NCBI GenBank assembly: GCA_947476925.1
Contig: CANJSF010000031.1
Span: 1 to 41,096 of the forward strand
Origin: Rhodospirillaceae bacterium
Lineage (GTDB): Bacteria > Pseudomonadota > Alphaproteobacteria > Rhodospirillales > Rhodospirillaceae
Length of the DNA stretch: 41,096 nt
Direction: 5' to 3'
Part shown: positions 25,744-33,092 of the stretch, one piece after another
Layout: every line of letters begins with the position of its first letter
Position numbering within the stretch: the first letter of the stretch is position 1
Notes under the pieces: model-generated
The model's database searches: none
Told to the model about the DNA's origin: nothing
Seen by the model: the letters and a program-made list of their open reading frames with translations, nothing else
Translations under genes and position numbers: made by a program

Positions 25744-27113
25744 GTATTCTCCTGCCTAAGAAGTCGACGCGTCGTGCGGCCTTGCGCGGCTTGCTCGGCG
25801 GAGGTGTGGTCACCGCCGCGCTGCCGTTCTTGGACGCGCATTTGAACACAAATGGCACGGCACTGGCGGCAACGGGTGCGCCGCTGCCGCTTCGTCTCGG
25901 CACGTGGTACTGGGGCATGGGCCATACTCCCGGACATGCAATCGCAGAAAGGCACGAGACCGGAGTTGGCATCGGCTTCAAGGAGGAAACCCAAGCGCTG
26001 AAGTCGGTCGAGCAATGGATCAATCATTTCAGCGGCTTTAACATGCCCCTTGATGGGCGGCAGAATTACACTCACTTCACTGGATGGGTAGCCAATCGAA
26101 CCGGCTCTGCGCCGACCCGCCAGGGCGAAATTCCAGCCCCGACCTTCGACCTGCTGGTCGGCGACGTTATCGGCAAAAATACGCGTTTTCGCAGTCTTGA
26201 CGTTTCTGCGGCAGGCATCGCACGCGAGAACTACAGCGCCCGCGGCACGAACAGTCGGCCTGCGGCGGAAGTCGATCCGATGAAACTCTACGCGCGTTTG
26301 TTCGGGCCGGAGTTCGTTGACCCCAATGTCGCAACCTTCAAGCCCGACCCCAAGGTGATGGTGCGCAAAAGCGTGCTATCTGCCTTCATGGATGAGAGCA
26401 AGGCATACATGAAGACGGTGGGCGCAGCCGATGCTGCAAGGCTCGATGAATATTTCACGTCTGTGCGCTCAGTTGAAAATCAATTGGCATTGCAACTGGA
26501 GAAGCCGGCACCGAAAGAAGCCTGCGTCATTCCGTCGCCGCCGCGGCTGGGTGAGGCTGATAAGATCGCTACCGCTCGCGAAATCGACATCGTCATCGAG
26601 AGCCACAAGGTCCTGACCAAGTTGCTGCTCATGGCAGTGGCGTGCGATCAAACTCGCATCTTCAACATGGTGTTCACCGACAATTTCGCCAACGTCCGGC
26701 GCAAAGGCGAGAGCTACACCCATCACCTCCTAACCCATGAGGAAGTGATCGATCCAGTCCTCGGCTACCAGCCATTGACCTTTTTCTTCAACAAGACGGC
26801 GATGGATGGGTGGGCGCACTATGTTGGCGAGCTCGCTAAGATCCGTGAGGGTAGCGGCACTTTGCTTGATAACTGCCTCGTCTTTGCCTCTAGCGAGACC
26901 AACTATGCCCGCGTGCACACCATCGATGGCGTGCCCGTCTATCTCGCTGGCAAGGCCGGCGGTCGTGTGAAAACCGGGATGCATGTGATTGGCGGCGGCG
27001 ATCCCATCACGCGCATCGGTCTGACCATCCAGAAGGTTATGGGCGTGCAAGTCGACAAATGGGGGACAAACTCGTTGCAAACCTCCAAACCCATCGCCGA
27101 CATCATGGTGTGA
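25740..27113 (+). CDS. DUF1552 family Tat-exported protein
   Basis: The 457-residue protein matches DUF1552. It has a Tat-like leader (KKSTRRAALRGLLGGGVVTA), LRLGTWYWGMGHTPG after it, and the alkaline-phosphatase-like family segments HNLLT/THHLLTHEE, MDGWAHYVGELAKI and SSETNYARVH. DUF1552 proteins are distant sulfatase/DUF1501 relatives, typically encoded next to DUF1592 proteins; their reaction is unknown. The ATGA overlap with the upstream haem protein gives tight coupling, and Tat export implies cytoplasmic folding, perhaps with a metal cofactor. It is followed after 2 bases by the COG4315 gene. The family call is sure; function is not. Confidence 0.88.
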   Translation: MSILLPKKSTRRAALRGLLGGGVVTAALPFLDAHLNTNGTALAATGAPLPLRLGTWYWGMGHTPGHAIAERHETGVGIGFKEETQALKSVEQWINHFSGFNMPLDGRQNYTHFTGWVANRTGSAPTRQGEIPAPTFDLLVGDVIGKNTRFRSLDVSAAGIARENYSARGTNSRPAAEVDPMKLYARLFGPEFVDPNVATFKPDPKVMVRKSVLSAFMDESKAYMKTVGAADAARLDEYFTSVRSVENQLALQLEKPAPKEACVIPSPPRLGEADKIATAREIDIVIESHKVLTKLLLMAVACDQTRIFNMVFTDNFANVRRKGESYTHHLLTHEEVIDPVLGYQPLTFFFNKTAMDGWAHYVGELAKIREGSGTLLDNCLVFASSETNYARVHTIDGVPVYLAGKAGGRVKTGMHVIGGGDPITRIGLTIQKVMGVQVDKWGTNSLQTSKPIADIMV

Positions 27114-27115
27114 TC

Positions 27116-28279
27116 ATGGAAAAAATCCTCGCCGCAATTTGTGTTTTGGGACTTTCGTTTGCCGCAGCGGCCGAAACTGGCCCAGCTGGGGTTCAGTTCC
27201 AGCCTCGTGGCCACGGTTGGCAGTTAACCGATGCCAAGGGTATGTCGCTTTACACTTTCGTGCGCGATGCTGAGCCGGGCAAATCCAATTGCAACGGGCC
27301 GTGCGCTGAACAGTGGCCGCCGTTGATTGCATCTGCCGACGATCAGCCGGCCGGTGATTGGTCGCTAATCGTTCGTGAAAACGGGACGCGTCAATGGTCC
27401 TATCGCGGCCAGCCGTTGTATGCCTATAGCCGGGACGTATCGCCGGGCGACAGTTATGGAGAAGGGGTCAACGAACAATGGTTTACGGCCCTGAAGCCCA
27501 TCGATACACCGGCGGGCGTGACCATACGCAAGGCGATGATTGGCCACGTCCTCGCTGATCGCAAGGGGATGACCGTCTATACTGCCGACAAGCCCAAGGA
27601 CTGCGACAGCGAATGTGCCGCTTCGTTTCCGCCACTGCTGGCGCCATGGATGGCAGCTGGCGAAGGCGAATGGTCAATCGTCGCGCTCCCTGACGGCAGC
27701 AAACAGTGGGCATTTCGCGGCAAGCCGCTCCACCGCTATATCGCCGACGTTAAGCCGCGCGAAACATCGGGGCATGGGCACAAGGGGTGGAGTGCGGTTG
27801 TCCTTGAGCCGCCGCCGCCGCGTCCGCAGTGGGTGACGGTGATCGGCGGCGATGCCGGGCCTATTCTGGGAGATGCCAAGAAAACGACTCTTTATGCGCG
27901 TGTTCCACCACGTATGATGCGGGCGCGTCCAGCGAAGCCGCAAATTGCTCAGGCAGTGGCGGGTCGTCAATCGGTCGAGTTGGTCGGGCAATTAATGGGC
28001 GACGTGCCGGAAAGTGATTCCGAAATCCGCTGCGGCATCGAATGTCCTGATAGCGTTTGGCGCCCGGTGATCGCGGGCGATGGTGATAAGCCCGTCGGAA
28101 ACTGGTCGCTCGTTGAGCGATCCGATGGTCGCAAGCAGTGGGCCTTCAAGGGCAACACGCTGTACACCAATATTCGCGACACCAAGCCTGGTGACTTGAA
28201 CGGAATTCGCAGCGGATCTGGCCGCGGCATGCAAACTCTGACACCCTCGGGTGACCAGATGCCGGGCACGGGCGCTTGA
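27116..28279 (+). CDS. Secreted COG4315 repeat protein (three Lipoprotein_15-type repeats)
   Basis: The 387-residue secreted protein has a short signal peptide (CVLGLSFAAAAE) and three repeats of the PF03640 type. Each repeat carries LYT/VYT..., a Cys pair near PCAEQWPP, ECAASFPP or ECPDSVWRP, then WSxVxxxDGxxQWxxxGxPLYxY. Repeats run over residues about 30-135, 140-235 and 250-375; the third has a longer insertion rich in Arg/Pro. Single repeats occur in small secreted lipoproteins of unknown role, often near redox genes. The ATG at 27116 is 2 bases after the DUF1552 stop, so it closes this operon. The Cys pairs and the cytochrome-like neighbour suggest an extracytoplasmic redox setting. Confidence 0.85.
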   Translation: MEKILAAICVLGLSFAAAAETGPAGVQFQPRGHGWQLTDAKGMSLYTFVRDAEPGKSNCNGPCAEQWPPLIASADDQPAGDWSLIVRENGTRQWSYRGQPLYAYSRDVSPGDSYGEGVNEQWFTALKPIDTPAGVTIRKAMIGHVLADRKGMTVYTADKPKDCDSECAASFPPLLAPWMAAGEGEWSIVALPDGSKQWAFRGKPLHRYIADVKPRETSGHGHKGWSAVVLEPPPPRPQWVTVIGGDAGPILGDAKKTTLYARVPPRMMRARPAKPQIAQAVAGRQSVELVGQLMGDVPESDSEIRCGIECPDSVWRPVIAGDGDKPVGNWSLVERSDGRKQWAFKGNTLYTNIRDTKPGDLNGIRSGSGRGMQTLTPSGDQMPGTGA

Positions 28280-28281
28280 TC

Positions 28282-28527
28282 TCAGTTCGGATTGTACCGC
28301 TGCACCTCCCAATTAGCCCATCCGAGCATTATTGTGATGGAGTCCGGCGGGTATGAGGGGGCGATGAAGTCGCCTCGCCGATAGAACGGTGAATCTGTGG
28401 CCGGCAACGGCTGCGTCCGCACCTCATTGTGATAGTTTGCGCACGATGCAGCGTCCGGCAAACCGCCGCGCTCACCGAATTGTTTAAGCCGAGCAGGGCG
28501 CCAATATGTCTGAGCAGGGAACTTAAA
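28282..28527 (-). pseudogene. C-terminal remnant of an unidentified gene
   Basis: On the minus strand an 81-codon open frame runs from just after a stop at 28528-28530 to a stop at 28282-28284. It has no plausible start codon but strongly protein-like composition (YWRPARLKQFGERGGLPDAA, then SPFYRRGDFIAPSYPP, ending in LGWANWEVQRYNPN). Its upstream end coincides with repeat copy D, as if the 5-prime part was lost at that junction. I do not recognise the family. Confidence 0.4.
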
Positions 28528-28553
28528 TTACTGGATCTGGTTTTTGAGAGGGA
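28512..28553. repeat. Interspersed repeat, copy D (partial)
   Basis: About 31 of 42 bases match 1000-1041, including GAGCAGGGAAC and GGTTTTTG. It lies at the broken end of the gene remnant and about 60 bases before the first gene of the pyrimidine/pterin-like cluster, so it may mark an old insertion or recombination junction. Confidence 0.4.
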
Positions 28554-28614
28554 CAGGTCTTCGCAGGCCGATTAGTTTACTCGGACAACACCCTGATAGG
28601 ACTCACATAGGTAA

Positions 28615-29583
28615 ATGCGGCCGAACGAAGCGCTCTGGTATGTTGCCGAGGGACGAGTTGAGCGACGAGCGATCGACCAACGTGCTCCTGGACCGGGATT
28701 CGCGACCGTCACTGCGCGCTTCTCGGGGCTCAGTCGTGGTACTGAGCGCCTAGTTCTTCATGGCAAGGTTCCTGCCTCTGAACATGAGCGTATGTGTTGT
28801 CCGCACCAAGAAGGCGTGTTTCCGTTTCCAGTGAAATATGGCTATGCCTTGTCGGGCGTGGTCACTGAAGGGCCCCAGGATATCCTCGGCACGAACGTCT
28901 TCGTCCTTCATCCTCATCAGCGGCGTGTGGAAGTAGCGATTTCCGCTTTGCACAAGCTCCCCGAAAAACTGCCGCTTCGTCGAGCATGCCTTGCCGCCAA
29001 CATGGAAACCGCCCTCAATATTATCTGGGACGCCGAGGTTGCGCCCGGCAGCAAAGTCTTGGTGGTGGGCGGCGGCGTTCTCGGGCTGCTGACCGCAGGT
29101 ATCGCGGCGCGCATCCCGCAGGCAAAGGTCACGGTCACCGATATCAATCCTGCTCGCGCCAATCAGGCACTCAATCTGGGCGCGGCCTTCACGTTACCGG
29201 CCGAGGCACCCAGAGACCAAGACATCGTGATACATACCAGCGCGACCGAAGCAGGTCTTCAGCTGGCTCTTGCGTCCGCCGCCTTCGAAGGTAAGGTTGT
29301 CGAAGCGAGCTGGTTTGGAGATACCTCTGTCTCATTGCCGCTCGGCGAAGCTTTTCATTCTCGCCGATTACGCCTTATATCTTCTCAGGTGGGATCTGTT
29401 GCGCCGAGTCATCGTGCCGAATGGTCGCGAGAGCGGCGCATGGCCGCTGCGTTAGAGTTACTTTGTGATGAGCGATATGACGCGCTTATCACCGGCGAGA
29501 TCGAGTTTGACGATGCGCCCGCGCTGGTGCCACAGATTCTCGACCGCAGTACAGGATTCATGACTGTGTTGCGTTACACCTAA
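28615..29583 (+). CDS. Zinc-site-less MDR dehydrogenase of the pterin-like cluster
   Basis: The 322-residue protein is a medium-chain dehydrogenase relative. The N-terminal GroES-like half contains FSGLSRGTERLVLHGKVPAS and FPFPVKYGYALSGVV, and the Rossmann half contains VVGGGVLGLLTAGIAARIP and VTDINPARA. The catalytic-zinc residues of alcohol dehydrogenases (GxCxTD and GHE) are replaced by SRGTE and KYGYA, so it is probably a zinc-free, NAD(P)-dependent oxidoreductase, distantly like BchC. It heads a four-gene plus-strand operon (gap of 17 bases to the PTPS-like gene). The substrate is probably an intermediate of this cluster. The ribosome-binding site is weak (AGGTAA). Confidence 0.82.
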   Translation: MRPNEALWYVAEGRVERRAIDQRAPGPGFATVTARFSGLSRGTERLVLHGKVPASEHERMCCPHQEGVFPFPVKYGYALSGVVTEGPQDILGTNVFVLHPHQRRVEVAISALHKLPEKLPLRRACLAANMETALNIIWDAEVAPGSKVLVVGGGVLGLLTAGIAARIPQAKVTVTDINPARANQALNLGAAFTLPAEAPRDQDIVIHTSATEAGLQLALASAAFEGKVVEASWFGDTSVSLPLGEAFHSRRLRLISSQVGSVAPSHRAEWSRERRMAAALELLCDERYDALITGEIEFDDAPALVPQILDRSTGFMTVLRYT

Positions 29584-29600
29584 AGTGATAGGAAAAGGTT

Positions 29601-30008
29601 ATGTATAGCGTTGAGGTCCGCGACCATGTGATGATTGCTCATAGCATCAAAGGGGAAGTTTTCGGCCCCGCCCAGCAGCTTCATGGAGCCACTTACGTCA
29701 TAGATGTTTGCTTTATGCGTCACGAGCTCGACGAGAATGACATCGTCGTCGATATCGGGCTGGCGACCGATACAGTCAAACAAGTTCTTGCTTCGATTAA
29801 CTACCGCAATCTCGATGAGCACCCAGACTTCGCTGGCCGCCGGTCAACGACCGAGGCTGTGGCACGTTGGGTCTTTGACAAAATGATCGGTGCGTTGCGC
29901 ACCGGCAAGCTCGGTTCATCGGCCCATGGGCTGTCGCGCGTCAAAGTGACGTTGCATGAAAGCCATGCCGCCAGTGCGTCGTACGAATCGGAAATCGCCG
30001 GTGCCTGA
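29601..30008 (+). CDS. PTPS/QueD-family protein lacking canonical active-site residues
   Basis: The 135-residue protein has the 6-pyruvoyl-tetrahydropterin synthase/6-carboxytetrahydropterin synthase T-fold. AHSIKG holds the first zinc His, QLHGATYVIDV is the second block, NLDEHPDF and RRSTTEAVARWVF follow, and HESHAASASYE carries the Glu that anchors a pterin or pyrimidine ring. The usual HGH is HGA, so the third zinc ligand is missing. The catalytic Cys before it is absent (PAQQLHG), and LDH is LDE. It is unlikely to do the QueD or PTPS reaction; it may bind a pterin/aminopyrimidine or catalyse a new step. AGGAAAAGG precedes the ATG. It overlaps the glycosyltransferase start by 8 bases. Confidence 0.85.
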   Translation: MYSVEVRDHVMIAHSIKGEVFGPAQQLHGATYVIDVCFMRHELDENDIVVDIGLATDTVKQVLASINYRNLDEHPDFAGRRSTTEAVARWVFDKMIGALRTGKLGSSAHGLSRVKVTLHESHAASASYESEIAGA

Positions 30009-31047
30009 GGTTTGGTTCGCCATTCCCGGCGATCTGGCCACACGAACAGGAGGTTACGCTTACGCCCGAAACCTCCTAGCGGCGCTTCCGGGCGCCGGCT
30101 GGACACCCCATCATGTGCGCTTGCCTGGGGGCTTTCCTATGCCGTCTGCCGGCGAGCTTGCAGCGACGCGTCAAACTCTTTCGCAGCTCCCACACAACGC
30201 GATTGTTCTGATAGACGGCCTAGCCTTTGGGGCGCTGCCGTGTGACGTGATCAAGAGTGTTAATCTTAGGTTTGTTGCACTTGTTCACCATCCTCTGTGC
30301 CAGGAAACCGGGCTTTCCAACGATGCTGCGCGACGTTTGAGGGCCTCGGAGACTATGGCCCTGGGCCTCGCCCGCGCGGTTGCGACCACCAGCCGACATA
30401 CCGCTGATCAGCTGAGACGCGACTTCGATGTCCCCGAGAATAAACTTTACGTATCATACCCTGGAACTAAGAACGCCCTGCGCGCGGCACCAAAGAACCC
30501 CGTGCCGCAACTTCTGACTGTGGCAACGCTCACGCATCGCAAAGGCCATGATACCCTGATCCAGGCCTTCTCTATGCTGAAGGACCTCTCGTGGCACAGC
30601 ATCCTTGTGGGAAGTATGGAGCGCGATCCAGTCGTGACAGCCAAAATTCGCACACTGATTGCTTCGCAGGGGCTTCAGCAACGGGTGAGCTTGCGCGGTG
30701 AGCTTGACGAGCACGCGTTAGACGCGGCTTATGCAGACGCCGACGTATTCGCTTTGCCGTCGCGATACGAAGGTTACGGTATGGCGTTTGCCGAAGCGCT
30801 TGCGTGCGGGCTTCCGATCGTCGCGTGCGCTGCGGGCGCGGTGGTCGATACTGTCCCGGCTGATGCAGGGCTTATCGTACCGCCAGACGATCCTGTTGCG
30901 CTGGCCACCGCGTTGCGCCGCGTCATTTCGGATATTGTTTTGCGCCGTAACCTCGCGGATGCGGCATGGAGCCGCGGACGCAGTCTGCCGACGTGGAATG
31001 ATACAGCCGCTGGCATTTCCATGGCGCTGCGGAGCGCCCAACCTTGA
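30001..31047 (+). CDS. GT4-family glycosyltransferase
   Basis: The 348-residue GT-B enzyme has VWFAIPGDLATRTGGYAYAR at the N-terminus (GG loop for acceptor/phosphate contact), LLTVATLTHRKGHDTLIQAF for the start of the nucleotide-sugar domain and SRYEGYGMAFAEALACGLPI, the E-x7-E motif of GT4. It would transfer a sugar from a nucleotide donor with retention. GTG at 30001 is chosen because it overlaps the PTPS-like stop and fits family N-termini; an ATG at 29956 would overlap by 53 bases. Its end overlaps the methyltransferase start (TTGA). In the cluster it probably glycosylates the pyrimidine/pterin product or a lipid acceptor. Confidence 0.9.
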   Translation: MPEVWFAIPGDLATRTGGYAYARNLLAALPGAGWTPHHVRLPGGFPMPSAGELAATRQTLSQLPHNAIVLIDGLAFGALPCDVIKSVNLRFVALVHHPLCQETGLSNDAARRLRASETMALGLARAVATTSRHTADQLRRDFDVPENKLYVSYPGTKNALRAAPKNPVPQLLTVATLTHRKGHDTLIQAFSMLKDLSWHSILVGSMERDPVVTAKIRTLIASQGLQQRVSLRGELDEHALDAAYADADVFALPSRYEGYGMAFAEALACGLPIVACAAGAVVDTVPADAGLIVPPDDPVALATALRRVISDIVLRRNLADAAWSRGRSLPTWNDTAAGISMALRSAQP

Positions 31048-31880
31048 ACGCATTCTCTCCCGCCTGGCTGGCTTTGCGTGAATCGGCTGATCTCGTCGCC
31101 CGCAATCGTGATGTCCTTGCCGCGTGTCAGCGACACTTTGAGCGTCGCGATTCTATGAGGATCTGCGATATCGGCGCTGGAACAGGAGCCTCGGTGCGCG
31201 CCTTCGCCGACTTTCTGCCAATTTATCAACATTGGACTCTCGTGGATCATAATGCGGAGAATCTTGCTGCCGCTGTTGATGTGCTCTCAGACTGGGCAGA
31301 TACGGCTTCACAGTCGGACGGGCGTCTCAGCTTGAAGCGTGGCGCGCGCCATATTGAAGTCCGTATGCGCTGCTTTGATTTTGCCCAAGACCCGGCATCA
31401 TGCTGGACGGCGGACACGGGGCTGGTCACGGCCTCGGCCCTGCTTGACCTAACATCGAAGAGCTGGATCGCGCACTTTGCTAATGCTCTGTCGACGACTG
31501 AGTCTGCCGTGCTTGCAACGCTTACGTTTGACGGCACGATTGTTGCCGACCCTTCGCACCCACTGGATAACACCGTCGCCGAGGCTTTTCGAGCTCACCA
31601 ACTACGCGACAAGGGCTTTGGCCCAGCGGCTGGTTCGGCCGCGGCTGATAGCCTCAAGCTCAGCATGGAGAGGCTAGGATACAAGATCGTGGCGGGAAGC
31701 AGTCCTTGGCACTTCGAGGATCGTAAAGCGGCGGTTTTCATTCACACCATTGAGGGGATCGCCACGGCCGCACATGAGATCGCCCAAATGGACAGCATCA
31801 GTGACTGGCAGCATGACCGACTGAACAAGACGCGTTTGCTCACCATCGGACACACTGACGTTTTCTCCTATCGCCAATGA
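31044..31880 (+). CDS. SAM-dependent methyltransferase
   Basis: The 278-residue class I methyltransferase has motif I ICDIGAGTGASVRAF (residues about 34-48), an acidic end of strand 2 (WTLVDHN), and VTASALLDL for motif IV. It probably methylates an intermediate of the cluster. The start is TTG at 31044, overlapping the glycosyltransferase stop; no later ATG keeps the conserved SPAWLALRESAD segment, so TTG is accepted. It is the last gene of the plus-strand operon 28615-31880, and is followed by a 381-base gap and a convergent RibD-like gene. Confidence 0.85.
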   Translation: MNAFSPAWLALRESADLVARNRDVLAACQRHFERRDSMRICDIGAGTGASVRAFADFLPIYQHWTLVDHNAENLAAAVDVLSDWADTASQSDGRLSLKRGARHIEVRMRCFDFAQDPASCWTADTGLVTASALLDLTSKSWIAHFANALSTTESAVLATLTFDGTIVADPSHPLDNTVAEAFRAHQLRDKGFGPAAGSAAADSLKLSMERLGYKIVAGSSPWHFEDRKAAVFIHTIEGIATAAHEIAQMDSISDWQHDRLNKTRLLTIGHTDVFSYRQ

Positions 31881-32261
31881 CTCAAGAAATGGGTGATTCG
31901 TAAAAGCCAGCTCTAGCCACGGCCAAATTCCGGGAGCATGCGAAGACGTACGTTGTTCTTTCGAACGATATGGTGGTGACGAGCTGCGCCGATTTGCCCA
32001 AGAAAAAGCGCACAATGTGTAAATGCGAGGTAGCCGTGCGCTAACAAGAGAAACCGAGCAAGATCGCGATCCTTTTCCATAAGCATCGGCAAGTCGAAAA
32101 GACCAAAGCACCGAAAGAGCGATGCAAGTCATAAAGCTTATTCTGCCCAGGCCCTGGGGCAGCGGCGACCATGGCGAGTCCGAGCGGCACCGCGCTGAAG
32201 ATAGCGACGACAGTTAGTCAATGCAGGATCTTTGCCGGCAATCGGTATTGGGTTGAGGCGG
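31881..32261. other. 381-base convergent intergenic region
   Basis: It lies between the methyltransferase and the minus-strand RibD-like gene. A short plus-strand open stretch at about 31912-32044 reads protein-like (TYVVLSNDMVVTSCADLPKK) and ends at a stop, and a Lys/Arg-rich frame follows. Neither has a ribosome-binding site or a family I know, so it may be a decayed gene. No convincing terminator was found. Confidence 0.3.
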
Positions 32262-33062
32262 TCACGAACTACGCCTGTTATCGGAAAACGCGCAGTCAAA
32301 CAAAACATCTCCATCCGGCAGCACAAATGTCGCTACTTTCGGGCGCAAGGCGTCGTCAAGGCTGGTAATGGGCGGGAGCGCAATGCTGATTGGTCCTGCG
32401 CCGATTATGATCGGCGCCACGAGTACATGCAGACGGTTCAAACAACCGGCCGCGAGAAACCGCGAGAGCGTCAAAGCACCTCCCTCGATAAGAATGTGTC
32501 GCAGCCCGATACCGGCCAATGCCGACAGCATTTCTGCGGGTTGAATTCCATCCTGTAAACGAGTGAGCCGCAAATATTCCACACCGGGAGTGGTGTTATA
32601 GTTGGTGCGCGCCACGTCTTGAGAATGGATGATAATGCGCCGGGCACCATCATCACGCAGGCACTTCGCGCGTGCCGACATGCGCCCGCTGGGATCGATG
32701 ATGACCCGTGCCGGTGTCGGTCCGGAGTCATGGCGCACGTTGAGTTGCGGATCGTCGGCAACCGCCGTTCCGACACCGACGACCACTGCATCCACGAGCG
32801 CCCGCAAACGGTGCAAATGCAGAATGGCTCCAGAACCATTAATGTAATGAGAGTGACCACTCGGCGTCGCGATTCTGCCGTCCAGCGACTGCCCAATCTG
32901 CCCAATCACGAATCCTTGGTGGCTTCCCCGGTCGGCCAAGGGCCCATAGATGGGCCATAGGGGATTAGCCCCTAGCCCTTCTGGCGGCGTACAATTGCGC
33001 GCCGCAGCTAGTATCTCCGACCATTGCGGAGAGTCCCGATGCCAGTCCACAATGCTCTCCAT
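32262..33062 (-). CDS. RibD-type reductase domain protein (no deaminase)
   Basis: The 266-residue protein is a RibD_C/DHFR-like reductase. IGQSLDGRIATPSGHSHYIN and HLHRLRALVDAVVVGVGTAV are the classical RibD reductase motifs, and LIEGGALTLSRFLAAG is the nucleotide-binding end. About 75 residues precede the domain instead of the zinc cytidine-deaminase domain of RibD; no HAE or PCxxC motif is present. It would reduce the ribose of a 5-amino-6-ribosylaminopyrimidine to ribityl with NADPH, the step seen in archaeal and fungal reductases. ATG at 33062 is preferred over 33173. It is divergent from the RibA-like gene with only 30 bases between starts. A housekeeping RibD is presumably elsewhere. 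Confidence 0.85.
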   Translation of the reverse strand: MESIVDWHRDSPQWSEILAAARNCTPPEGLGANPLWPIYGPLADRGSHQGFVIGQIGQSLDGRIATPSGHSHYINGSGAILHLHRLRALVDAVVVGVGTAVADDPQLNVRHDSGPTPARVIIDPSGRMSARAKCLRDDGARRIIIHSQDVARTNYNTTPGVEYLRLTRLQDGIQPAEMLSALAGIGLRHILIEGGALTLSRFLAAGCLNRLHVLVAPIIIGAGPISIALPPITSLDDALRPKVATFVLPDGDVLFDCAFSDNRRSS

Positions 33063-33092
33063 GAAACTCTTATTACACGTGTTTTCGCCCCG

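Noticed and set aside
31674-32132. Minus-strand gene overlapping the methyltransferase end
   Set aside because: Most of it is antisense to the methyltransferase, its composition is not protein-like, and it has no family match I recognise.
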